Source: Rudanella paleaurantiibacter (GTDB taxonomy: Bacteria; Bacteroidota; Bacteroidia; Cytophagales; Spirosomataceae). Taken from it: 64,000 nucleotides of DNA. The stretch lies in the NCBI RefSeq assembly GCF_009184635.1, contig NZ_WELI01000008.1:1-64000 (forward strand), given 5' to 3'. A model generated the notes under the pieces. The model ran no database searches and was not told the DNA's origin. It saw only the letters and a list, made by a program, of their open reading frames with translations. Positions 54,076-63,794 of the stretch are shown here, piece by piece. Position numbers and translations under genes: made by a program. How positions within the stretch are numbered: the stretch's first letter is position 1; each line of letters opens with the position of its first letter.

Positions 54076-55389
54076 TTAAAGCCCCCGAATTTGCAAAAGG
54101 GTCTGATTGATAAATACGTTTGAGAGATTGTTCAGATACCGGTTCTGTGACGAAAGGGCCTCGTTGAACACGTTCAGGTATTGATCGTAGGCAAACAGGC
54201 CCGACCGGTACTTGACCAGCGCGATCTGCACGTTTTGGGTACTGAGGTCGTAGTGTTGCCGGTTCAAGTCCAGCGAACGTACGGCCTGATTGTAGCTGTT
54301 GCGGAGGTCGTCGGTATCGGTTTGCTGGCGGTTACGTTCGTAGGCGAGTTCGGCCTCGGCCAGTTTCAGTTGCAGGCGGGTGCGGGTCTGGCTGGCTTTG
54401 CGGGCTCCGCCTGCGTAAATGGGCCAGTTGAACTGTAGGCCAGCCACCCCAATGGTAAACCAGCGTTGGTCAACATTCAGGAAGTTTAGCTTGTCGCGTT
54501 GTGCCTGCTCGGAGTACCGGGCATAAGCCGCCAACGTGGGCCATAGCGTAAGCCGCTCGCGCTCCATTTGGCGCCGGGCCAGCTCAACGCGGGCCTGCCG
54601 AAGTGTGATTTGTGGCCGTTGCAAGGGGCTGGGGCCGGTGGGGGCTATAGGGGCCGACGCGGGCCGGTCGGCTAGGTTTTCGGGCAGGGCGAGGCTATCG
54701 GTGGGAGCGAGGCCCAACAGTAGTTTCAGTTGCGCCAGGTTGCGGGTGTAGGCCAGTTCGTTCTGGTAAAGTACATCGGCCGTGTTGAGTTGCACCGTTC
54801 GGATTCGGTTCAGTTCGAGGGGTTCAACCAACCCTTTGTCGAGCCGGTTTTGGGCAATCTGCACCAGCGTATCGGCTACTGAGAGGTTGCGCCGGGTGAG
54901 CCCAATGGCTGAGCGGGTGAGCAGCACGGCATGGTAAAGCCGGGCTGTTTGGGTAGCTACTTCATCCTGCAAAACCAAGTTCTGATCGTCGATCAGGCGT
55001 AGGTTTTGCTCCACAATGCCCAGGTCGGCACGGGCGGCCCGGTTCAGAATAGGCATGTTGACTTCGGCCCCGGCGGTCAGAAAAAAAGGAAGCCCGAACC
55101 GGAGCTGTCGGAAATCGCCCGGTTGCCCACCCAGAAACTCGGCCGGTACCAGCTGAACGGGCAGCGCATAGTTGTAATCAAAATTGGTGAAGGCGCGGGC
55201 CGACGGGAGCAGGGCCGCGCGGGCCGTAGCCTGTTGCAGGTCCTGCACGGCCCGATTCTGGCGGGCGTTGGCCAGCTCGGGGTTATTTCGGCGGGCCAGG
55301 TCGAGCGCTTCCTGCACCGTTGAGACCACGGTCTGGGCGGGCGCGGGCAGAGCCGCCAGAAGGATAAATAGGTAAAGCAACCGATGCAT
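54076..55389 (-). CDS. TolC-family outer-membrane efflux channel
   Basis: A 437-residue channel from ATG 55389 (MHRLLYLFILLAALPAPAQ), which gives a signal peptide. The paired repeats are visible as ALDLARRNNPELANARQNRAV with AVQDLQQATARAALLPS, and LRQARVELARRQMERERLTLWPTLAA, the usual N- and C-terminal halves of OEP proteins. It is the first gene of the efflux locus, so its promoter region lies within 55390-55500. Confidence 0.92.
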   Translation of the reverse strand: MHRLLYLFILLAALPAPAQTVVSTVQEALDLARRNNPELANARQNRAVQDLQQATARAALLPSARAFTNFDYNYALPVQLVPAEFLGGQPGDFRQLRFGLPFFLTAGAEVNMPILNRAARADLGIVEQNLRLIDDQNLVLQDEVATQTARLYHAVLLTRSAIGLTRRNLSVADTLVQIAQNRLDKGLVEPLELNRIRTVQLNTADVLYQNELAYTRNLAQLKLLLGLAPTDSLALPENLADRPASAPIAPTGPSPLQRPQITLRQARVELARRQMERERLTLWPTLAAYARYSEQAQRDKLNFLNVDQRWFTIGVAGLQFNWPIYAGGARKASQTRTRLQLKLAEAELAYERNRQQTDTDDLRNSYNQAVRSLDLNRQHYDLSTQNVQIALVKYRSGLFAYDQYLNVFNEALSSQNRYLNNLSNVFINQTLLQIRGL

Positions 55390-55498
55390 AAAGGTGGTTT
55401 TACGTGTCGGTTTCAAAGGAATAGCTTACGGAGCAATCGATCTATGACTTTTGTCGCGAAGCGGCATAATTTTAATACGAAACCGACTGCCCGAAAAC

Positions 55499-55526
55499 GA
55501 AAAAGCCGGGACCTCGGCCCCGGCTT
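55499..55526 (-). terminator. Rho-independent terminator of csbD
   Basis: Read on the minus strand, AAGCCGGG (55526-55519, as CCCGGCTT on plus) pairs with its complement (55503-55510) around an 8-base loop and is followed by TTTTTC. It lies about 65 bases past the CsbD stop codon. Confidence 0.65.
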
Positions 55527-55531
55527 CATGC

Positions 55532-55580
55532 AAACCTGCAAGGTCTCGGAGACGGCCCCGGCCGCCCGGCTTGCAGGTTT
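55532..55580. repeat. AACCTGCAAGG hairpin, lone copy
   Basis: AAACCTGCAAGGTCTCGGAG followed by ACGGCCCCGGCCGCCCGG and CTTGCAGGTTT. It is nearly identical to the reverse complement of the hairpin at 42331-42379. It lies between the CsbD stop and its terminator. Confidence 0.75.
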
Positions 55581-55592
55581 TATGGAATACTA

Positions 55593-55778
55593 TTACAAAT
55601 CCGCAACGGCTTTGTGGATTTCGTCTTTGGTTTTACCCGTTTTCTGCTGGAGCCGACCCCACATTTCGTCTTCTTTGCCTTCGGCATACGTCAGGTCGTC
55701 GTCGGTCAAATCGCCATAGGCTTGTTTGATTTTCCCTTTCAGTTCGTTCCAGCCACCTTTGAGTGTTGTCTCATTCAT
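55593..55778 (-). CDS. CsbD-family stress protein
   Basis: A 61-residue, highly charged protein with the CsbD core: [21 protein letters not shown] then [20 protein letters not shown]. The family is found widely as small general-stress proteins of unknown molecular action. It has its own terminator and is divergent from the next gene. Confidence 0.9.
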   Translation of the reverse strand: MNETTLKGGWNELKGKIKQAYGDLTDDDLTYAEGKEDEMWGRLQQKTGKTKDEIHKAVADL

Positions 55779-55939
55779 GATTGTAAATGGTTAACGTTGA
55801 ATACGCGTACCCCGTCGTGAGGCACACCTATAAAAGTATATTGTTTCAAAAAAGTTGGATAATGTGAGGAAACGGGCGGACCAAACATTAAACACTATAG
55901 CGAGTTGGTAGAATACTAACCAAACTCAACGTATACGTT

Positions 55940-56665
55940 ATGGCTCAGGCTTACCCGCAGACGATGTTGCAAAACACGCTGCAAGCATTTTCGCAAACGG
56001 AGGACAATGAAGTGCCAGCCAACGGCACCGATCTGGTGAAGGAGTGGATGTCGGTGTTGAAACATACCGACGGTGCCGAGGATATTCACGCCAAACTCAC
56101 CGACCTGTACGACGAATTACTCAATCCCTCGCCCGACCCGCAACGGGTGAAGGAGTGTCTCAACACGCTGGCCGGACAGATGCAGGCAATGGCCCGCGCT
56201 ACTGAATCGGCCACGAGCGAGCAGGTAGCACAACTGGCCGACACACTCCGGGCGTTTGCCACCGATCTGGGTCGTATCAACGACGATGACCAACTGGCCC
56301 AAAACGAGCCCGACCCGACACCCGTGTACGCCAACCCCGGCGACCACCTGCAGGTATTGCTCACCAGCACGCAGGAGACCCTAGCGGGTGGGCTGGCGGC
56401 CGTAACACCGGAGCAGGGAGTAGCGATGTTGCACGAATGGATGTCGGTGGTGCAGGCCGAGCCGAGCGCACAATGGCTCGAAGCGCCCCTCCGCGAACTA
56501 ACCGACGCGCTGGCCAAAGGAGATATGCGCAGCACCGAACGCCTGATGCGTGAACTGGCCGGCACAGCTCAGGAATACGCGAACAACAACGATAATGGCC
56601 CTTTCACCACCGGCCTTACCAATCTGGCCACTGCCCTGATTCAGTTCGCCGGGCCGTTGAGTTAA
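55940..56665 (+). CDS. Hypothetical protein with internal duplication
   Basis: A 241-residue, acidic, helical, probably cytosolic protein, with no signal peptide or membrane segment. It consists of two related halves: around W36, VKEWMSVLKHTDGAEDIHAK then TLAGQMQAMA, and around W167, LHEWMSVVQAEPSAQWLEAP then ELAGTAQEYA. The offset is 131 residues. The second half ends LTNLATALIQFAGPL, matching VAQLADTLRAFATDL in the first. I do not recognise the family. It is followed by a terminator and stands alone. Confidence 0.75.
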   Translation: MAQAYPQTMLQNTLQAFSQTEDNEVPANGTDLVKEWMSVLKHTDGAEDIHAKLTDLYDELLNPSPDPQRVKECLNTLAGQMQAMARATESATSEQVAQLADTLRAFATDLGRINDDDQLAQNEPDPTPVYANPGDHLQVLLTSTQETLAGGLAAVTPEQGVAMLHEWMSVVQAEPSAQWLEAPLRELTDALAKGDMRSTERLMRELAGTAQEYANNNDNGPFTTGLTNLATALIQFAGPLS

Positions 56666-56683
56666 GCTGTTTTCTGCAATCCC

Positions 56684-56725
56684 AAAGCTCTGACTTACCA
56701 AATACGTAAATCAGAGCTTTTTTTT
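56684..56725 (+). terminator. Rho-independent terminator
   Basis: AAAGCTCTGACTTAC and GTAAATCAGAGCTTT pair (one G-T wobble) around a short loop, followed by a run of eight T. It lies 19 bases past the stop of the duplicated hypothetical gene. Confidence 0.9.
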
Positions 56726-56796
56726 GTGCCTATTCCAACCATTCTCGTTTAAATTGACTCGTTGAAAATACGGAGTTTCCTCACCCTCACATTCCT

Positions 56797-56925
56797 ATGA
56801 TTCACTATCTACGCCTACTTATCTTTTCGTTAGTTTGTCTGAGTTTCACCTTTGTAAACGGGGCTTCCTCACCTGTTTCTGTGACTCCCTGTGCTGTGCC
56901 AACTGGTTTCACGGCTAAGATGTAA
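56797..56925 (+). pseudogene. Detached signal-peptide start of the FN3 protein
   Basis: ATG 56797 opens a frame with a good signal peptide (MIHYLRLLIFSLVCLSFTF) and the start of an FN3-like domain (CAVPTGFTAK), then stops at 56923-56925. The following frame continues the domain as DVKPSRATLYWYPQ. A one-base deletion between the GCTAA and GAT near 56917 would explain it. It may be a true mutation or a sequencing error. Confidence 0.7.
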
Positions 56926-56981
56926 AACCCAGTCGCGCCACACTGTATTGGTATCCCCAAGTCTCTAATCAGCCTTACGAT

Positions 56982-59900
56982 TTGCAATGGCGAGCCCTGG
57001 GAGCGGCTGACTGGCAAACGGTTCGGACAATAGCCAACGGATCGGGTTACCAGGTACTTGATCTGGCCAACAATACGACGTATGAGTGGCGGGTCCGCCT
57101 GATTTGTGCGCCCGATCAGGTTGGTGATTGGTCGGCAGTGAGTACGTTTCGTACGATTTGCCCGAAACCTACAGAGCTAACGGTCCCAGAAATCGGTACG
57201 AATCAGGCATTGGTACAATGGTTAGGGGCCACTGCGCAAACGGACTATGTATTGGAATGGCGCAGGGTAGGCGATCAAGGTTGGAAAGAAGAATATGTGA
57301 CTTCCTCAGGATACGCTGATTTTTTGTTGACAGGACTCACCAACCAGGCTACGTATGAGTGGCGTGTACAGGGTGTTTGTACCGACGGAGGGCGCTCGGA
57401 AGTAGTCAATGGCCCTTCTTTTACCACAAAATGCCCGCTGCCAAAGCAGCTATATGTTGAAGTGGTTACCCCGCTTCAGGCGCGGGTGCGTTGGGCAAAC
57501 TCGGAGGACGACGCTCGGTTTGACCTACGCTGGAAGGCAAGCAGCTCGACTACCTGGACGGAGATAAACGATTTGAATACAACCGCTTATGTCTTCACGT
57601 CGCTCTCTGTGGGCAGTAGCTACGACTGGCAGGTACGCCGACACTGCCCCGATGGATCGCGGACGGCGTTTGTAAGTGGACCAACCATTGTAGTCAATTG
57701 TACGGCCTCTAATGTAACGGTATCGGCTGTTACACCTACCGCAGCTCGGGTGCAATGGAGTACGCCTGTGGGTTTTACCGGTACCTACAACTTTGAGTGG
57801 AGTGAGGGGGGAAGTTCCTTTACCCTTATTCCGGGATTGAATACAACCAGCTACGCGCTGACCAACCTACAGCCAAACAAAACGTATCAGGTGCGTGTAA
57901 GTACGGTTTGTGCGCCGGGCATTGTTGGCACGAATTCCACCTCGTTCATGACAACCTGCGCGCCCCCGGTCATTTCCTACGCCCCAACAGGCCCCACGTG
58001 GGTTACCCCTCATTGGACGATACCTGACCAGAGCACACCCCATGAATTGCAGTGGCGACCACTCGGGGCGTCTGACTGGAACACGCTGGCTAATTTACCG
58101 TCGGGTATCCACACCCTTGAAGACCTCACGCCCGGACAGTCCTACGAGCTGCGTGTTCGTCGGCAATGCACGCCCGATGTCTACACCGATTATTCGGCGA
58201 TTCGGGTTGTTATACCGGGCTGTATGCCACCCACAACAGCCGTAGCGCAGGTGAGTGGCACCGAGGCTGAAATTACCTGGGGCACGGGCTCAACAGGTTT
58301 GTACGAGTTACAATGGCGCCCCCAGGGGACCGAAAGCTTTTCAACCGTGACGGGTCTGAGCACAGCCCGCTACACGCTTACGAATCTACAGCCAAATACC
58401 ACCTACGAGTGGAGGCTGGGCAGTGTGTGTGCGGCAAACATTCCGCCAACCTCGTATCTGACACGCACATTCTCCACGTCCTGCCCCGTTCCACAAAATG
58501 TATTGGCTACTGTTATGACAGGGGCACTCGGAACAGTCGGCCTGAATTGGACTGGCGCATTGAATGCGTCGTATCGCGTGGAGCGGCAGGCCCTCGGCGA
58601 TTCAGATTGGGTTATTGTTCCTAACCTGCCAACTCAGCCGAGTGTATCCTTTACCGACCTGGCACCTAACAAGACGTACCAGTTTCGGGTAACAACCGTT
58701 TGCCCGAATGCCGGGGAGTCGTCGCCGGTTGTCTCAAACACGGTGGCGTTACCCTGCCCGATTCCTACTTATGCCTACAGTGCCCGACAAACGGCTACCT
58801 CAGTATGGCTGCAGTTGCCACCATCCGGTAATGTTAACATCAGCGGATATGAGGTGCGCTGGCGTTCAACCTACGGCGAACCCGCGGAATGGCAAAGCCG
58901 CTCGGCTTCGACGGATGGGCTGTTCTATCTCAGTGACTTAACCACCAATTCGTCGTATGAATATCAAGTCCGAACGGTGTGTGGGGCAGTTGGGTCATCG
59001 GCATACAGCGCAAGTCGAACACTGTACGTAGGATGTCAGAAACCCACTATTTCCTCCCCAACGCCCACCCCGATTATCAATGGTAGCGCTGCCCTTCAGT
59101 GGATTCCCCGCTCGACGGTGGGGACGTTTGAGATTCAGTATCGAAAGTTGGGTGAACTCCCCTGGGCAACTATTTCGACTACGCAATCGGGTAGTTATAC
59201 GTTGACCAATACAACCCCCAATACAATGTATGAGTGGCGGGTGCGGGGTATGTGTACAGACGGTCAATGGTCTGAGTATTCCGATCCGCAAACGCTCAGC
59301 CCTCCCGATTATGCTCGTTCTCGACATGTGGTGAACCGGAAAGAAGATTTGTTGAATCAGACGACGGCCAAACTTAGCTGGGAGGGTAGGGGCGATGGCA
59401 TCAGTAGTTTTGAGATTCGCATTCGTCCGGCCCTGACAACGAGTTGGGGTGAACCTATGCCCGTTAGTAGTCAGTCGTTGGTATTAACCAATTTGCAGCC
59501 GGGTATGAGCTATAACTGGCAAATCCGTTGGGTCAGTGCGTCGGGTGAGCGTGGCCCCTGGGAGTATACAGAGTTTTTTGCAATGATTTGTCCCAGATTC
59601 AGTTTCAGTAGGGTTTCTCCAGCAGGGGCTAATTCGTTCACGCTGCAGCCATACAATACTGATAGTTGGAATGAACCTACGGCTGGACTGCTTCGCTATC
59701 GCACGGGTTCTGATGATTGGCAAACCGTTCCGATCAACAGCCTCACAATGGTACTGACTGGGTTGCAACCCAGTTCAACCTATCAATACCAGACCCAACG
59801 ATTATGTGCCAGTGGGGATCGCTCGGAGTGGACAGAATCAACAGAGATGACCGCGGCTTGTCAGGCATCCGTTGAGGCATTGGTCCTCAATCCGACGCTT

Positions 59901-60878
59901 GTCCGGTTTAGTGTTTTGAATCCCCAAACGCTGCCTGTTTCGGTACAGGTTCGGCGGTTGGGTACATCGGTTTGGGAGTCTATTAGCCTGAATACCAATT
60001 CGTATGACAAGGCCGGATTACAGCCCGGTACCGTGTATGAATGGCGCGTATTGCGAACCTGTTACCCGCCCGGCCTGACCAATTTTGCCGTCCCGCAACA
60101 ATTTGTAACCCGGTGCCCGGTGCCCCCCGCGCCTGCTCTGATAGCCCGAACGGCCACCAGTGCCGATGTCAGATGGCCTGCCGACCAGGGCGCAATGACC
60201 GTACAGTGGCGTAAAGTAGGGCAAACTGACTGGCAAACGGCATCGGGTGTGCAATCGCCGTATCTGGCAACGGGGTTACTGCCGGGGCAGGGGTACCAGT
60301 TTCGGCTCCGCAGCTTATGTGCCGACGGGCTGACGAACAGTGGCATCAGTGCCGAAACGTATTTTCAGGCTACCTGCCCGGCAGGGGCTTATTACGGAAC
60401 GAATGGCGTTGTCACGGCTCCTGCTGCCCAGAGCGTAACGAGTAATAGTGTTCAGATTGTCTGGTCGGGCAAAACACCCGGTTCTGACGTCTCGTTTACG
60501 CTCCGCTGGCGTCCCTTTGGGCAGCTTGCCTGGAATGAGACCTCCATCTCCACGCCGTTGTATGAACTTACTAACTTAACAGGTAACACAACCTATGAGT
60601 GGCAAATTATGGGCGACTGTGGCACCGGAGGGCAAACAGCCGCTGATCGAGCAACGTTCAGGACTCTTCCTGATCGTTCGGGCTTTTACACGATTCTCCC
60701 CGGCGATTGGACCGACCCCGGCATCTGGTCGGGAGCGGCATTGCCCACCTCAACTGACCGGACACAGATCCGGCACGTTGTTACAGTGTTACCCTATTTG
60801 CCTGCACAGTCTCAGGCTATTCAGTTCGACAACGGCGGAGGTATGAAATTGAAGGGGAAGGTGGTTATGGGGCAATAG
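56982..60878 (+). CDS. Multi-domain fibronectin type III surface protein
   Basis: A 1298-residue frame (from TTG 56982; open from 56919) of about fourteen fibronectin III domains. Each domain ends in a variant of NTTYEWRVRxxC, for example TTYEWRVRLICAPDQVG and KTYQFRVTTVCPNAGESS, with conserved Trp/Tyr/Cys. It normally would carry a signal peptide, which is encoded just upstream but in another frame. The C-terminal piece (GDWTDPGIWSG to LKGKVVMGQ) is not a clear T9SS tail. It is an adhesin- or scaffold-like surface protein by family. It ends seven bases from the convergent M1 gene. Confidence 0.75.
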   Translation: MQWRALGAADWQTVRTIANGSGYQVLDLANNTTYEWRVRLICAPDQVGDWSAVSTFRTICPKPTELTVPEIGTNQALVQWLGATAQTDYVLEWRRVGDQGWKEEYVTSSGYADFLLTGLTNQATYEWRVQGVCTDGGRSEVVNGPSFTTKCPLPKQLYVEVVTPLQARVRWANSEDDARFDLRWKASSSTTWTEINDLNTTAYVFTSLSVGSSYDWQVRRHCPDGSRTAFVSGPTIVVNCTASNVTVSAVTPTAARVQWSTPVGFTGTYNFEWSEGGSSFTLIPGLNTTSYALTNLQPNKTYQVRVSTVCAPGIVGTNSTSFMTTCAPPVISYAPTGPTWVTPHWTIPDQSTPHELQWRPLGASDWNTLANLPSGIHTLEDLTPGQSYELRVRRQCTPDVYTDYSAIRVVIPGCMPPTTAVAQVSGTEAEITWGTGSTGLYELQWRPQGTESFSTVTGLSTARYTLTNLQPNTTYEWRLGSVCAANIPPTSYLTRTFSTSCPVPQNVLATVMTGALGTVGLNWTGALNASYRVERQALGDSDWVIVPNLPTQPSVSFTDLAPNKTYQFRVTTVCPNAGESSPVVSNTVALPCPIPTYAYSARQTATSVWLQLPPSGNVNISGYEVRWRSTYGEPAEWQSRSASTDGLFYLSDLTTNSSYEYQVRTVCGAVGSSAYSASRTLYVGCQKPTISSPTPTPIINGSAALQWIPRSTVGTFEIQYRKLGELPWATISTTQSGSYTLTNTTPNTMYEWRVRGMCTDGQWSEYSDPQTLSPPDYARSRHVVNRKEDLLNQTTAKLSWEGRGDGISSFEIRIRPALTTSWGEPMPVSSQSLVLTNLQPGMSYNWQIRWVSASGERGPWEYTEFFAMICPRFSFSRVSPAGANSFTLQPYNTDSWNEPTAGLLRYRTGSDDWQTVPINSLTMVLTGLQPSSTYQYQTQRLCASGDRSEWTESTEMTAACQASVEALVLNPTLVRFSVLNPQTLPVSVQVRRLGTSVWESISLNTNSYDKAGLQPGTVYEWRVLRTCYPPGLTNFAVPQQFVTRCPVPPAPALIARTATSADVRWPADQGAMTVQWRKVGQTDWQTASGVQSPYLATGLLPGQGYQFRLRSLCADGLTNSGISAETYFQATCPAGAYYGTNGVVTAPAAQSVTSNSVQIVWSGKTPGSDVSFTLRWRPFGQLAWNETSISTPLYELTNLTGNTTYEWQIMGDCGTGGQTAADRATFRTLPDRSGFYTILPGDWTDPGIWSGAALPTSTDRTQIRHVVTVLPYLPAQSQAIQFDNGGGMKLKGKVVMGQ

Positions 60879-60885
60879 ATCCTTT

Positions 60886-63498
60886 TCACTCCCCCATCTG
60901 CTTATAAATGGCCCGGAGTTGGGCGTCTTTTTCGGCAGTTCGGATGGCGGCCCGGAGTTGCGATACCCCTGGCAAGTCTAGGAGAAGGCCCAGGGCCTGA
61001 TACGCCCCAAACCGGGCGTACGGGCTGGCATCGTTGCGGGCAATGGCCTCCAGCGTGGGCAGGGCTTTCTTCTGAATTGCCTGACTCGACAACAACAGGT
61101 ACTTACCGAAGGCCAGCAAAAACTCGTACCGCTCGGTTGGGCGAATCTTACCAATCGATTGCGTAAACCAGTCGTACCGGCGTGGGTCGGCAGCTTCGGC
61201 GTAGTAATCGGCCACGGCCGCCAGAACCGAGCCGTTTCGCTCGTTGGCAAACTGAGCCACAATGGCGTCGGCATCGGCGGGTTTGCCTTTCAGGTAACTC
61301 ACCAGAGCTACCGACACCACCGTGTACGACGAATCGGTGAGCGCCTGCTTAAACACCACGCTGTTGGCCGGGTTGCGTAAGGTCGACAGGGTAGCGAGTG
61401 CTTCGGCCCGGACCGCTGATTTGGGGTCGCGGCCAGCCAGCTGACGTAGCCGATTATCGACCACCGATACGGCATCGCCCGTGTAATTGGCCAACCCGCT
61501 GACGGCCATCTGCCTGATTTTCCAGAACGGATCGTCGAGGGCTTTTATCAGCGTTTGTACCACATCGGGGTGGGTGAGGGCACCTGGTTCGAGGAGCCGG
61601 GTCAGGCTCTCGACCCGCGCCCGGAACGTGTCGGCATGTGTGTACTGAAACAGCGACTCGGCCCGCGACCGCGTATGCTCCACCGTGCCCACCAGCCGGT
61701 AGTCGGCGTCGAACAAAACCAGTTCCGGCTGTTCGGCCACAGGCAGGGTAACGGTTTGGTCGGCCTGGTTGAGCCACACGTCGTACCGCGTACGCTTGCC
61801 TTTCACCCAAACATCAATCAATACCGGCACCCGGTAGGCCGACACAAAACCGGGGATGCCGAGGCTGTCTTGCCGCTGCCGAACCTGCAACGTAAGTCGG
61901 CCGGGGGTGTACTGTTGTTCTACCCGCACCACGGCATGACCCGGTGCCAGAAACCACTGCTCAAAAAACCAGTTGAGGTCTTGCCCGGTCACGGCTTCAA
62001 AGGCCTCGCGGAGGTTGGCCACCTCGGCCGTACCGAAACGGTGCGTGTTCAGATACCGTTTGAGCGACGCAAAAAAGGCTTCATCGCCCACCACCTTGCG
62101 GAGCAGATGCAGCACGAGCCCCCCTTTCTGGTACGAGTGGGCGTCGAACATATCTTCGCGGTCGGCATGGCGGTACCGAATGAGGGGCTCTTGCTTGGTT
62201 TCGGCCTCCGATAGATACTGGAACAAATCAGACTGTCGCTGCAGCTCGGCCTCGTCGGGGCCTTTGGCGTGTTCGAACCACAGGTACTCGGCGTAAGTTG
62301 CAAAGGCTTCGTTGAGGGGCAGGTTAGCCCACGACTCGCAGGTGACCAGATCGCCAAACCAGTGGTGTGCCAGTTCGTGTGCGATCACGGCATCCGAGTT
62401 TTCGTCAACCAGTTGCCGGGCGTCCATCTGTACGGCTTCGTTGTGAACGGTGGCGGTGGTATTTTCCATAGCTCCGCTCACAAAATCGCGCACCACCATT
62501 TGGCTGTATTTGTGCCATACATACGGCACCCCAAACACCTGTTCGAAAAAGCGAATCATGGCCGGGGTACGCCCAAAAATTCCCCGGGCGTTTTTTTCAT
62601 AAGCCGGTTCTACGTAATAGCTCACTTCCAGCCCCTTGCGGTCGGCGGTGGGGGGGAGAGAGTCGCGGACGTAGGCAAAATCGCCCACGCCCACCATAGC
62701 CAGATACGGCGCGTGGGGCAGGGTTTGAACCCAGCGGTCTGTACGGGTGCCGTCGGGGTTGCGGGTTTGCGAAACAAGCTGCCCGTTCGACAGGGTCCGG
62801 TAGCGGCTCTCGACCGTCAGCCGAAAATCCTGCGTCATTTTCTCATTCGGCGTGTCGACCGTCGGAAACCAGCACGAATTGGCCTCCGTTTCGCCCTGTG
62901 TCCAGATCTGCCGTGGTACACCGGGTTGCTTGCCGTCGGGATTGATAAAATACAGCCCTTTGTCGTCGGAGGTAGCCCCGGCTGTGCTGCTGCGTTCGGT
63001 CGGGCCGCGTTCGGTTTTAGGCAGTTCGTTCGGTCGGGCTGTGTATGTAATCCGAATCGCAAACGATTCCGTGCGGGTATAGGTGCGCGGTAGCTTCACC
63101 CGGAGCACGCGGCCATCCGTGTACGCGTAGGAGAGGGGCGTAGTGGTGGGTTTGGCCCGGTTGGTGTCGATTAAGGCAACGCTGCTAATCAGGAATCCTT
63201 TGGCGTCGATAGCCACCGAGTCCTGCGGATAAAACCACGGTTTGAACCAGAGCGTAGCGGTGCCGGCTGCCTGTTGCTTCGTCCAGTCGAAACGAAGGTC
63301 GAGGTCGGTGTGGAGCAGGTCACAGGCTAAGGTTCGGCTGGGGTTGTAGGGGCCAAACCGGGTTTGATAAAAGGCCGAACGGACCGTGTCGGTCTGAGCC
63401 GAAACAAGCCACGGGGCCAACAGCAGCAGAGAGGTAAGAAGTGCGCGCAAGAGGAGATTCGTAAAATAAACGTTAAAGATAGACCTGGTGTCGGACAA
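60886..63498 (-). CDS. M1-family aminopeptidase with HEAT-like tail
   Basis: An 870-residue exported zinc aminopeptidase. The signal peptide is LLLRALLTSLLLLAPWLVSAQ. The GAMEN substrate loop is in VSGAMENTTATVHNE, zinc motif HELAHHWFGDLVTCESWANL (HExxH with distal Glu in LNEAFATYAEYLW) near residues 375-400. After residue 620 come HEAT-like helices (LIKALDDPFWKIRQMAVSGL, VRAEALATLSTL). It should cleave N-terminal residues in the periplasm. It is divergent from the AraC-type gene. Confidence 0.93.
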   Translation of the reverse strand: MSDTRSIFNVYFTNLLLRALLTSLLLLAPWLVSAQTDTVRSAFYQTRFGPYNPSRTLACDLLHTDLDLRFDWTKQQAAGTATLWFKPWFYPQDSVAIDAKGFLISSVALIDTNRAKPTTTPLSYAYTDGRVLRVKLPRTYTRTESFAIRITYTARPNELPKTERGPTERSSTAGATSDDKGLYFINPDGKQPGVPRQIWTQGETEANSCWFPTVDTPNEKMTQDFRLTVESRYRTLSNGQLVSQTRNPDGTRTDRWVQTLPHAPYLAMVGVGDFAYVRDSLPPTADRKGLEVSYYVEPAYEKNARGIFGRTPAMIRFFEQVFGVPYVWHKYSQMVVRDFVSGAMENTTATVHNEAVQMDARQLVDENSDAVIAHELAHHWFGDLVTCESWANLPLNEAFATYAEYLWFEHAKGPDEAELQRQSDLFQYLSEAETKQEPLIRYRHADREDMFDAHSYQKGGLVLHLLRKVVGDEAFFASLKRYLNTHRFGTAEVANLREAFEAVTGQDLNWFFEQWFLAPGHAVVRVEQQYTPGRLTLQVRQRQDSLGIPGFVSAYRVPVLIDVWVKGKRTRYDVWLNQADQTVTLPVAEQPELVLFDADYRLVGTVEHTRSRAESLFQYTHADTFRARVESLTRLLEPGALTHPDVVQTLIKALDDPFWKIRQMAVSGLANYTGDAVSVVDNRLRQLAGRDPKSAVRAEALATLSTLRNPANSVVFKQALTDSSYTVVSVALVSYLKGKPADADAIVAQFANERNGSVLAAVADYYAEAADPRRYDWFTQSIGKIRPTERYEFLLAFGKYLLLSSQAIQKKALPTLEAIARNDASPYARFGAYQALGLLLDLPGVSQLRAAIRTAEKDAQLRAIYKQMGE

Positions 63499-63622
63499 GT
63501 TGGTAAGCGATCACATCTTTATCGACTCTGTACGTACCAGGACAAAATTGAATGGATAATGTACAGTGTACAATGGGTAATGAATTGTCTGATAATCAGT
63601 GGTATAACCTATTGCGTATTCT

Positions 63623-63722
63623 TCAGTACTGGACATTCGGACTTCAGACACTGGACGTTAGACTTACTACCTTTAGAGGTAGGTCTAACGTCTAATGTCC
63701 AACATCTAATGGCCGGTACTGC
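63623..63722. repeat. ~100-bp palindromic element, copy C
   Basis: It begins TCAGTACTGGACATT and ends AATGGCCGGTACTG, so its right end has drifted from the exact AATGTCCAGTACTGA of the other copies. The centre ACTACCTTTAGAGGTAGGTC forms the hairpin tip. Orientation is as in copy A. It lies in the divergent promoter region of the M1 and AraC-type genes, about 72 bases before the latter. Confidence 0.85.
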
Positions 63723-63794
63723 GTGTGTATTATTCCTTGTGCATTCACGTAGTAACAAACAATAAAGTTATAATTTGGTCGGAAATCCAGTTCT

